NCBI RefSeq assembly: GCF_003286085.1 | Contig: NW_020825336.1 | Location: forward strand, 372,001-436,000 | DNA: 64,000 nt | From: Drosophila persimilis | Taxonomy: Eukaryota; Arthropoda; Insecta; Diptera; Drosophilidae | Direction of reading: 5' to 3' | Shown here: positions 56,601 to 64,000 of the stretch, piece by piece | Layout of the letters: every line of letters starts with the position of its first letter | How positions within the stretch are numbered: the stretch's first letter is position 1 | Program-made: the position numbers and the translations under genes | Notes under the pieces: model-generated | The model's input: the letters and a program-made list of their open reading frames with translations, nothing else | Database searches by the model: none | Told to the model about the DNA's origin: nothing

Positions 56601-58084
56601 ATCAACTTTGTGCTCTCCGCCATGGTCTTCAACATTGTGCCGACGATCTTCGAGCTGGCTCTGGTGTCTAGCATTTTGGGGATCAAGTGCGGCCTGGCCT
56701 TTGCCGGAGTGAGCATGGGCTGTGTGGGCATCTATGCCCTCTACACACTGAGCGTGACCCAGTGGCGAACACGCTTCCGTGTCTACATGAATCAGGCGGA
56801 GAACGAGGCTGGCAACAAGGCGGTGGACTCGCTGATCAACTACGAAACGGTCAAGTACTTCAACAACGAAAAGTACGAGGCTGGCTGCTACAACGAGGTG
56901 CTGAAGAAGTACGAAGCGGCCAGCTTAAAGACGAGCTCCAGTCTGGCGCTCCTCAACTTTGGCCAGAACGCGATCTTCAGCAGCGCCCTCAGTTTGATCA
57001 TGGTGCTGGCCGCCAAGGAGATCGTCCAGGGCAACATGACCGTGGGAGATCTGGTGATGGTCAATGCCCTGCTGTTTCAGCTGTCGATTCCTCTTGGCTT
57101 CCTGGGCAGTGTTTACCGGGAGGTGCGGCAGGCGCTACTCGACATGCAGTCCATGTTCACGCTGATGAACGTGGACAGTCGCATCCAGACGGCGCCCAAT
57201 GCCCAGCCTTTGTTCATCGACAACAGCAACTCCTCGATTGAGTTCCGCAACGTGAACTTCGAGTACGAGCCCGGCAAGCCGATCTTTAGAGATCTCTCCT
57301 TCACCATACCCGCCGGCAAGAATGTGGCTTTTGTGGGTGGCTCTGGTTCCGGCAAGTCGTCGATGGTGCGCCTGCTGTTCCGTTTCTTTGAGCCCAATTC
57401 CGGCAAGGTTCTGATTGGCGGCCAGGACATTAGCTCTGTTGATTTGGAGAGCCTGCGAAAGACGATTGCCGTCGTTCCCCAGGACTCAGTGCTGTTCCAC
57501 AACACCATCGAGCACAACATCCACTACGGCAACCTGACCAAGTCGCACGAGGAGGTGCAGAATGCGGCTCGCATGGCCGATCTCCACGACTCCATCATGA
57601 GCTGGCCGGCCAAGTACAACACCCAGGTGGGGGAGCGGGGACTGAAGTTGTCCGGCGGCGAGAAGCAGCGCGTGGCCATTGCTCGCGCCATCCTCAAAAA
57701 CACGCCCATTCTGATCTTCGATGAGGCCACCAGCAGTCTGGACTCCATTACGGAGCATGTGAGTACATTGACTCTGGTCGATTCCTGCTTGCACCAGCTA
57801 ATCTTTGCCATCCGCTTGCCCCGCAGAATATCCTTCAGGCCTTGAGCCGCGCTACCTCCGGTCGCACCAGCATTTGCATTGCCCACCGCCTGTCGACAGT
57901 GAAAGATGCCGATGAGATCCTAGTCCTCGAGAACGGCGGCGTGGGCGAGCGTGGCACCCACTCCCAGTTGCTGAAGCAGAACGGTCTCTATGCCCGCCTG
58001 TGGGAGACGCAGACGCAGCAGTTCGACCCCAGTCGGGACACCGAAGACGAGTCCGTGCCCAAGAAGGCACGGGGCGTGGCGTAG
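53608..58084 (+). CDS. ABCB7: Mitochondrial ABC transporter ABCB7 (Atm1)
   Basis: ABCB7 is a homodimeric half-transporter in the mitochondrial inner membrane that exports a glutathione-linked sulfur/Fe-S precursor for cytosolic Fe-S assembly. Six exons: 53608-53721, 55539-55653, 56011-56134, 56196-56350, 56410-57758, 57827-58084; phases agree, 704 aa. Exon 1 encodes a basic, Ser-rich presequence ([15 protein letters not shown]). The membrane domain spans about 150-450, with the Atm1-type KYFNNEKYE and NFGQNAIFS segments. The ATPase domain has Walker [10 protein letters not shown] (about 478), Q-loop PQDSVLF, signature LSGGEKQR (about 583), Walker [13 protein letters not shown] (about 600) and H-loop IAHRLST (about 639), all intact. 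Intron 1 (1817 bp) contains a complete SETD4-like gene on the same strand. Intron 2 (357 bp) holds an ACGACAACGGCA repeat. The exon 2/3 join (AAAG|GG) was chosen by phase. D. melanogaster counterpart probably CG7955. Confidence 0.92.
54075..55454 (+). CDS. SETD4-like SET-domain methyltransferase
   Basis: An intronless 459-residue protein inside ABCB7 intron 1, same strand. The fold order is that of the SETD3/SETD4/plant Rubisco-methyltransferase group: GRGLCSKRR (about 52), a SET domain interrupted by an iSET insert, [11 protein letters not shown] (about 246, NHS motif for S-adenosylmethionine), [18 protein letters not shown] (about 285-302, catalytic-Tyr region), then a helical substrate-binding C-terminal domain. 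It probably methylates lysine on a protein substrate; the target is unknown. [11 protein letters not shown] patch in the insert could bind metal, but this is only a guess. The start at 54075 is the first ATG in frame, with 5' sequence from an acceptor-like TTCGTTGCAG (ending 53996). If ABCB7 exon 1 splices there, the ABCB7 frame hits TAA at once and SETD4 would be a downstream cistron. Own AATAAA at 55471-55476. Confidence 0.87.
   Translation: MGRTQRLRRRQASESPTVDAHKQNSLQALYVQLHAQGWQNSTQLSAHSYVQTGRGLCSKRRSFVAGDELIRLPVECLISIATLEADQAFKGLFNKDLFDKDARISFQALIACYLMHQKHLHDCSQSSHIGVYLDTLPRSYTTPYFCTIPELQCLPESVLERTVAQNRQIRDYYEILKTLVGSQYCEGCGQRYCQEIWTLSEYRVAYFAVNTRSVYLNARLLKLQSSKSHFQPLLSGNTKLALAPFLDLFNHSDAVQTTAEIQGQDYVVTLNGLPIPEVKPYDQLYISYGALTNFKLLTEYGFWLKGNAHDYFEVSLLDIEHMIKLNKTLATQTYHRNIFKFIREHNLCDQMFVHLDDGCSHNLRVVLHLIFKQQAYFPNLLNQIAFGDVDQFDNVQPELAYLVVHKIREYQIFAGELDKLPQLTESGAVARSYLMECVRYLNDFEAAHCASVSDFHNEE
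55471..55476 (+). terminator. Poly(A) signal of SETD4-like gene
   Basis: AATAAA 17 bp after the stop codon and 62 bp before ABCB7 exon 2. Confidence 0.65.
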
Positions 58085-58420
58085 TGCAGATAAAGCCACA
58101 ACGATGCTTGGACAATATGTGTGTGCGTGTGTTTGTGCGTCTCAACTCCTTGATTCGGCCCTTCCTAACCCTCTAAATTCATCGTTTATTCTGCATCTCT
58201 GGCTGAGATGGTTCGTTATTGTTAGGCTGAAAGTAATATTGTGACATTTGTAAATACAGTTGTAGTTAAGAGAAGGCAGGCGTCTGTGCATCTGTGCATC
58301 TGTGGTATAATATGGAACATTTATTATCAGTTTTATCACCCATACAATTAGTCACACTTAGGGCTACGAGTAGGCAAGGATCGCTTACGCAGGGCGCAGA
58401 GCACTGGGGCTGCTTCAATC
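58085..58420. other. Convergent 3' UTRs of ABCB7 and GC
   Basis: 336 bp between two convergent stop codons. A minus-strand AATAAA at 58320-58325 would end the GC transcript about 95 bp past its stop. No clear plus-strand AATAAA is seen for ABCB7. No gene is supported. Confidence 0.5.
58320..58325 (-). terminator. Poly(A) signal of GC
   Basis: AATAAA on the minus strand 95 bp past the GC stop codon. Confidence 0.55.
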
Positions 58421-60564
58421 TTAATCTCTCTCCCGCACGGCCAGCGGAATGGGCACATCGTACAGCAGGTAGAGCACACAGTTCCCAATGTGTCCGAGGA
58501 ACTGCTTGTAGTTGGTCACGCGCTGCTCGAACTCCTTCCACAGCGGCAGCAGGGGACGCTTCGGCTCTGCAGCAGTCTCCTCGATTGAGATATCCTGCTC
58601 CAACATGGTTTTGTTGGTGTACGTGAATAAATAGGAGGCGGGCTTCTGCCCAATTGTGGTCACGAAGTGGGTGATGTTGCTCCCCAGGCCTATGCTCTTG
58701 CCGGCGGTAAGGAAATACGACTCCTGCTCAATGTCGCTCTTGTAGCGCACATTTCCCTCGAGGATGGTCAGGGTGCAGTTGATTAGATCGGGCGAAATGA
58801 AGTTGATCAGCGTCAGGCCCGGAAAGTCGGCCACAAATATAACGTCGGAGTAGTTATTCCAGGCCAGGACCTCGTTCTCGATCGTCCGCAGCTTGGGACG
58901 CATGTGGGTTAGCTCATTAAGCAGCGGCAGGGACCACGACGTGCTCTCAAAGGGCGACCACGGCGCCTTCAGCAAGTCCACGCGTGGATCGAAGGAGCGC
59001 TGCTGGAACCGGCCGTTCATGGAGCACCAGATGTCAAAGTAAATGGAAATGTTTCTGCCAATCGACGGTCGGCCCCTGACCTGCTGGTTCTGTATGTTCT
59101 CCTCGATGCACTTGGCATACTGCACCGCCATGTCCGCGTACTTCGTCCAGCGCTCGTACTCGGTGAAGGCAAACGGATTGAGATTGTGCACCTGCTGGTT
59201 GTCGTTGTCCACGACCTGGATGGAGGTCTGCAAGGTGTCGAACGAGTGCACCATCATGTCCCAGGAGTACCCGTACAGACCATTGGTCCAGTTGTTGTAT
59301 CCCTTGGTGATGAAGTGCGAGTACGGGAGGAAGAGCTGGAGTCCACAGTAGCCGAGTATAAGGCATGTCCGCAGCCTGGCCAGAAGGGATGGCCTGGCTG
59401 GGGATGCCTCTTCGGATGGGTCAATCTTTGCCGTGCCGCGTATCCTCCTTGGCCAGTCGAAGCCAAAAAACAGAGGAACCTCGGCCAGGCATACCCAGGG
59501 AAACATGCCTGCAATGGAAGCAATAATTTCACGGTCCAAAACATAGTCATTCTTATGCACTTACCTATGACGAACAGGCGGGAGTTCATCAGGTGGAAGC
59601 TGATCATGAATGGAGTGACCAGCAGCCGCGTCTTCTCGACGGTCATGAAGAAGGCAATGGAGACATCAAAGAAGGCCGTAAACCAGTGCACAATCAGCAG
59701 ATCGATCAGCTCCGGATCCAGCATCTGGCGGAAGGGAGAAAACACCCAGTGCTGGCTGAGATTGCTCATGGCATAGCCGGAGAGCCACTCCGCGGAGATC
59801 TTCTTCAGGCCGGCGTACATGTACAGAACGAAGAACTGAAACTTGATCAGAAAGTAGTTCCAGTAGGGAACGGTCCGACTCCGACTCCTCGCAGGGTTCA
59901 GCCAACTCTCCAGCGAACTGTAAGTTTCAATTCAAGTTAGACTGTAGATCGAAGGAAGGTGTATGCTCTAATCAGACCAGTAGCTATCAGCCTGGGTAAA
60001 CAGCAGCAGCGTGCCCACCAGCCCGAACAGGTAGCTGTGGTTGTTCCAGGTCGGCTTGTCCAGCAGAAAGATGTACCAGTAGGGGACTATGAAGGTCAGG
60101 CAGCTGGAACGAAACCGATAGCCCAGCATTATGCCCCACGCCCCCAGCCACATGCACAGGTAGACGCATCCCATCAGCGGGTAGGCCAGGGCCCGCATCC
60201 CGTTGAACAGCGGGAAGTGGCAGTGGTGGGGCTCGCCAAAGCGCACATCCAGCTGGCCACCGCCCCGCTCCTCGGCTATGTCCACCAGCATGGCGACCCC
60301 AAAAAGCAGCCGGAAGATGCCCAGGGCGGCCCCATCCACAGGTCGCTGCAGCCACGCTGTGAACTTGGTTAGACTGCTGAAGTTGCTCGGCTCATGACCG
60401 AGGCACTCTCTGAAGAGGTTGCCCATGCCCGTAGACTGTGCTGTAACCTGATGAGCATCGTCTGTGGTGGGGATCTCACCGGAGAGAGGCTTGTTCTGTG
60501 CTGTGGGGGCGATATCCGGGGAACTGGACGATTTCGTGGGTTGCTTTCGCTTGGAGTTGGCCAT
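58421..60564 (-). CDS. GC: Vitamin K-dependent gamma-glutamyl carboxylase
   Basis: GC converts Glu to gamma-carboxyglutamate on secretory proteins in the ER membrane, coupled to oxidation of reduced vitamin K. Three exons on the minus strand: 60564-59978, 59917-59565, 59508-58421, phases agreeing, 675 aa. The start at 60564 is the first ATG after an acceptor-like TTTTCAG; an in-frame ATG at 60582 lies inside that acceptor and is rejected. Multiple membrane segments are seen: LFGVAMLVDIAEERG, CVYLCMWLGAWGIML, YLFGLVGTLLLF and others. The AGLKK pair at about 234-235 corresponds to the region of the human catalytic Lys218. SQHWVFSPFRQML and the luminal C-terminal domain are present. The first donor is unusual (TACTG|GTCTGA), and the splice gives Cys where relatives have Trp (YWS). 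Insects lack the clotting substrates, so targets are unknown. Tail-to-tail with ABCB7. D. melanogaster CG13927 (from memory). Confidence 0.92.
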
Positions 60565-61546
60565 GGCCTGTCCTGAAAACATGGGCGTGTGTTATTAGGT
60601 GGAGGATAAACAAACAAGTGTCCCACGATTGCAAACATTCGGCGGTTTTAGGGTGTTTTTTCTTTAGAATTTATTGAAAAAGTTGACATAAATACATGCA
60701 TGCATATTGTTGTATACTAAATATATAATATATGTGTGTTTTACATTTCGTTTGCTGACTCTTGCATAATTATCTACGGTTTGTTCTGAACTTTATTGGG
60801 TGCGGACCACAGCACGGCTGCCCCAGCTGCCCCAGCTGCCATTTCCCATTCTCACATCGAATGGGCATTGGGAAATGGGAGTCGGATGGGTATGACTACG
60901 ACGCGACCGTGGCCATTGAAAATATTGCTGTTTGGAGAGCGAAACGGGTTCGCTTCGCGTAAAAAAATATATCAATTACACTCATTATACTCGATTCTTG
61001 AGTAAATATTGCAACAAATTTGCCCAGCTTCGTATCGAATTCTTGTTTGATTAAAAAGCAGCAAACATGATGAGCCGTGTGGAACCGTGTTATTGTTGTA
61101 TTTTTTTAAGGGCTTTCTATTCCGATATCGGTTCCAATGTGTTTTGCTGTTTCGGTTTCGGTTTCCGTTTCGGGGTTTCTGTTCCTGCTTATACGAGTAT
61201 AGTACACCTTCGAATACACAAATACATATATTTCTGTTCTGAATTTAAACGGGTTTTACAATTTGCCAGTGTCCTGTGCATTGGTTTGCAAAATTTCCAA
61301 ACTTTGTTGGGAACAAGCTTTGAAAATGCCTCAAACTACCATACATATATACGAATACAATACAATATAAGCCGTCGACTGCTTGAATATACTTTTGGTT
61401 TTGGTTACTTGTTTACTTGGTTAAGTACTTAATTGGTTAGATGCCGTACACATGCAATATAGTAGGACTTGCTATCGATTTCTCGTGAAACTATATATAA
61501 TGTAGAATTCCAATTTGGAAATACATATACACATACATACATACAT

Positions 61547-61574
61547 ATTCGTATTCGTATTCGTATTCGTATTC
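61547..61574. repeat. TTCGTA hexamer repeat
   Basis: About five copies of ATTCGT. Confidence 0.85.
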
Positions 61575-62044
61575 GGAAGTAGTACAATAATGTTTAAGAA
61601 ATAATCTTTGATAAAGAATGTGGGGGGTTTGGGTTTGGGATTTCGTTTCCGGTCCGGTCTCCGGACTCCGGACTCCGGAGGCGGTTTAAATATTAGTTTC
61701 AATTTTAATCGCTGTGTCTAATACGCTTAGTTTTGGGGGCAGGGGCAGGTTTACTTTAATTTAAGTACGACAGTTATGCATAAATGACTAATATTTTGCT
61801 TCACATTCTATTTTACTGTGAGTTGCCATTAAAATACTTTTTTTTAGTTTTGTTTGTCTATCATTTGTCGATATTTACGCAACGCTAAAACATTTTAAAA
61901 TGCATTTTCAAAGTTAATTCAATAAATTTGCTGCTTTTGGTTTTCATTTTTTAGATAGGTTCGGTAAGCTTTGAAAGATTTAGACAAGGGTTTTGAGTGT
62001 CAAAAATTTGCATACAATGGGGGCAACAACCCCACTCCCCCACT

Positions 62045-62090
62045 CCGACCCGACCCGACCCGATCCGACACGACACGGCACGACACGACG
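62045..62090. repeat. CGACC/CGACA pentamer array
   Basis: Three or four CGACC units pass into CGACA units. Confidence 0.75.
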
Positions 62091-62178
62091 ACAGTCGGTT
62101 GCAGTTGTTGTTTTTATCGCTGGCCGGAAATCATCCCTTGCGAGTTTCAGGCCGCCTCAATGCAGTTCCGTGCGCCAA

Positions 62179-62228
62179 CTCTCTCTCTCTCTCTCTCTCT
62201 TTTTCGGGCCTCTCTCTCTCTCTCTCTG
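62179..62228. repeat. CT dinucleotide tracts
   Basis: Two CT tracts of about 20 bp separated by TTTTCGGGCC. Confidence 0.85.
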
Positions 62229-62315
62229 TTACGGCGGCGGTCTCTCTCACTTCTCACACGGCGGCTTCACCCTAACCCTGGTGTCACCACTCTCCCGGCC
62301 GCCGTACCCCTCCCT

Positions 62316-63014
62316 CTATAGACGATTCTGATTCAGCTGGGAGCGGGGAGTGAAGGGACTGACCATAACTCCGCTGGGCCAGATCGCCTCATTGAAGAGC
62401 TCGTTGAAGCGATAGTCCGGAATGGAGATCTTGAACTTGCAGTACGATAGCTGCGAAAGATTGGCATCGTTCTTGACCAGTTTGGTGCACTTGACCAGGT
62501 TCTTGTTGATCTTCAGCTCCTCGGCCAGGTGGTCGATGACATCCTCCTCGCTGGTGTTCGTGGCGAATTTCCCCACCTGCACCCAGCGGCCGTAGTCGCA
62601 GACGACCTGCAATCGATCCGAATTGCAGTTGTTGCCGACCACGATTAGGTTGTTCTGCTGCGGATGCTTCTTGGTGGTGTCCAGAGCGCTGGCCTGCTGC
62701 ATGGGTGGCTGGTTGCCGAACTGGAAGTACTGCTGGTACATCCGGCCCTGGATCTGGTTGATGCCATTGCACACCTTGTTCACCTTCTCCTCGATGGTGT
62801 GCAGCTTCGACGAGAGCGCCCGTGGCGATTGATTTTTGCACTCGTCGCAGTTGAACGAAACCATCGGGTTCTTCTGGATGACATCGTACACGGCGTCGTC
62901 GATGTTCACGCACGTGCGATGGAACTTCTTTCGGCAGTCGTCCGAGTTGCAGATTATGAACCCGGCCTCCTTCCCGTTGATTGATTTCTTGCACTTGGGG
63001 CAGTTTTCGGCCAT
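62316..63014 (-). CDS. PHD-finger protein with LINE ORF1-like C-terminus
   Basis: A single open frame of 232 aa on the minus strand. I chose ATG 63014 because the zinc finger begins four residues later; the longer frame to 63206 has a Cys-rich, QNQNQS repeat start that looks like translated 5' UTR. Residues 5-57 form a PHD-like C4HC3 finger (CPKCKK, CNSDDC, KKFHRTCV, FNCDECK). A short coiled region (LHTIEEKVNKVCNGI) follows, then about 110 residues with DRLQVVCDYGRWVQVGKFA, DVIDHLAEELKI and LSYCKFKISIPDYRFNELF, IWPSGVMVSPF. The finger plus this ending (KISIPDxxFxxLFxxxIWPxGVMVxxF) is the layout of ORF1 proteins of some LINE elements and Drosophila PHD/RNA-binding-like genes. The frame is intact, and there is no reverse transcriptase nearby, so I read it as a host gene, possibly of LINE ORF1 origin. 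Function unknown. Confidence 0.7.
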   Translation of the reverse strand: MAENCPKCKKSINGKEAGFIICNSDDCRKKFHRTCVNIDDAVYDVIQKNPMVSFNCDECKNQSPRALSSKLHTIEEKVNKVCNGINQIQGRMYQQYFQFGNQPPMQQASALDTTKKHPQQNNLIVVGNNCNSDRLQVVCDYGRWVQVGKFATNTSEEDVIDHLAEELKINKNLVKCTKLVKNDANLSQLSYCKFKISIPDYRFNELFNEAIWPSGVMVSPFTPRSQLNQNRL

Positions 63015-64000
63015 TGCGATGATGCGGTTTTCGTTTCCTTTGCGACTTCGGTTCTGGTTCTGGCTCTGGTTCTGGTTCTGTGCAATCTCAATCTCGGGGA
63101 CTGACGTGACGTGGTATGCCAGACGCAGACGGGGGAAGGGAGAATGTCGAGAAAACACACACACACAAGCAGCAGGCTGGCAGGCTGGCAGGCAGGCGCA
63201 GCGCACGGAAGCGAGACAGCAACAGCGGCAATTTACAGTTAGTTATACACACAACAGCTATACGCCAACAGCCATCAGCAGGGAAAACAACAAAAACAAC
63301 AAGAACACTGCGAAATATAGTTTGAGCGAAAGTCCGAGGTTGGTTTTCTTTTCTGCCTCTGTCTGGCTCTGACTCTGGCTCTGGCTCTGGCTCTTTCTCT
63401 TTCTGACCGCTGCACTGACTGACTGGCGACTGGCAATCGGGGCAATCAGTGACAGTGAGTGTGGTGTGTGTGTGTGTGTGAGAAGATTGCTGAAATCGAG
63501 AGGGGAAGAGAGAAACGCGACCGACAAAAGAACTCGAGAACCGTACGCTCCGAAGTTTGCAGAATGACTGGACAGAATACAGAATCGACTTGGCCGGAGC
63601 AGAACGAACTAGTAATCAGCCACCAGCAAAAAGCAACCAACAACCCCCATGAAAGCTGCCTGTTCGGTGACTAGCCAGCCAGGGTATGGCTGCTCTCCGA
63701 GAAGCGAAATATTGGCAAACAGACTGGCGGGCGCCTGCGAAGAGAGCGCTAGGACCGCCTTACCTTCAACATGGATACCCTGGCCTGGCTGGCCAACGTG
63801 TCTTGGGGTGGCTTTTAACCGCTATTTTCGCCATATGATTGCCATCGCTGGCGACGAGTTTGTTGCGCTCTCTCTCGGTTGCAGGGAAAATAAAAACAAT
63901 GCATTTCGTGTGCAAAATGCGCCATGGCAACCCTGTTCGTAATTCGATTAGGGCTGCTCTGCACGGCGCCTCGTCCCGGGGAGTATTCAGTGTTGATAAG
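63015..64000. other. 5' region of PHD-finger gene
   Basis: Contains the CA/GT tracts and CT-rich repeats expected of a fly 5' UTR/promoter (TGGCTC repeats 63363-63392, GT tract 63461-63480). An ORF on the plus strand at 63649-63942 starts with ATG but has no recognisable domain and I do not call it. The neighbouring gene beyond 64000 is not visible. Confidence 0.35.

Larger units (their letters stand above)
60565..62315. other. 5' region of GC and 3' UTR of PHD-finger gene
   Basis: 1.75 kb with no supported coding exon. Next to 60573 is an acceptor-like CATGTTTTCAG on the minus strand, so a 5' non-coding GC exon must lie in this stretch. Minus-strand AATAAA signals at 60670-60675 and 60792-60797 could end the PHD-finger transcript. 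Otherwise AT-rich with TTCGTA hexamers, CT repeats and CGACC/CGACA pentamers (62045-62090). Confidence 0.4.

Noticed and set aside
60565-60582. In-frame ATG at 60582 as start of GC
   Set aside because: It sits inside a TTTTCAG acceptor-like sequence, so it is probably intronic; the downstream ATG at 60564 is the first in the exon.
63649-63942. ATG-started plus-strand ORF of 97 codons near the right edge
   Set aside because: No domain, mixed composition, and it lies in the presumed 5' region of the minus-strand PHD gene; the window ends too soon to judge.

Overview
The window is nuclear DNA from a fly, almost certainly Drosophila. The evidence is short introns of 55-80 bp with GTRAGT/YAG borders, AATAAA poly(A) signals, CAG/CAA glutamine runs in coding exons, dense dinucleotide and hexamer repeats in introns, Drosophila core-promoter motifs, and insect orthologues of ninjurin, ABCB7, Hikeshi and gamma-glutamyl carboxylase. 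From memory the gene set resembles the 62A-B region of D. melanogaster 3L (Muller element D), and the interspersed repeats suggest an obscura-group species. Both are impressions, not tests.

Layout. 0.36-1.29 kb: ninjurin gene (-). 1.3-4.7 kb: repeat-rich intergenic DNA with several copies of a repeat that carries housekeeping promoter motifs; the last copy looks like the promoter of the next gene. 4.69-30.8 kb: one long (+) gene for a 2165-residue BTB protein, with a non-coding first exon, a 17 kb first intron (simple repeats, a GAGA/TATA cluster, a 630 bp pogo/Tigger-type element) and three coding exons at 22.9-29.6 kb. 31.1-32.7 kb: TOX-type HMG-box gene (-), whose promoter is another copy of the same repeat in opposite orientation. 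33.4-36.8 kb: transposon-derived DNA with a gag-like ORF and tandem repeats.

37.4-52.4 kb: a 2-oxoglutarate dehydrogenase cluster. The first gene keeps only the OGDH N-terminal domain, joined to a basic tail. The second, 230 bp downstream, is an almost complete OGDH E1 whose last exon lies beyond a 9.3 kb intron. That intron holds an opposite-strand single-exon gene for a 1707-residue low-complexity protein with a small integrase-C-terminal-like domain.

52.6-60.6 kb is compact: Hikeshi (-) and ABCB7 (+) are divergent, a SETD4-like methyltransferase (+) sits inside ABCB7 intron 1, and gamma-glutamyl carboxylase GC (-) ends tail-to-tail with ABCB7. 62.3-63.0 kb: a PHD-finger protein (-) whose C-terminal part resembles LINE ORF1 proteins. 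The 62.3-64 kb end holds its 5' region.

Mitochondrial functions are prominent (two OGDH-related genes, ABCB7). Exon joins were chosen by hand from splice sites, reading phase and family similarity; no alignment or transcript data were used. Gene spans are coding limits, with exons listed in each entry.
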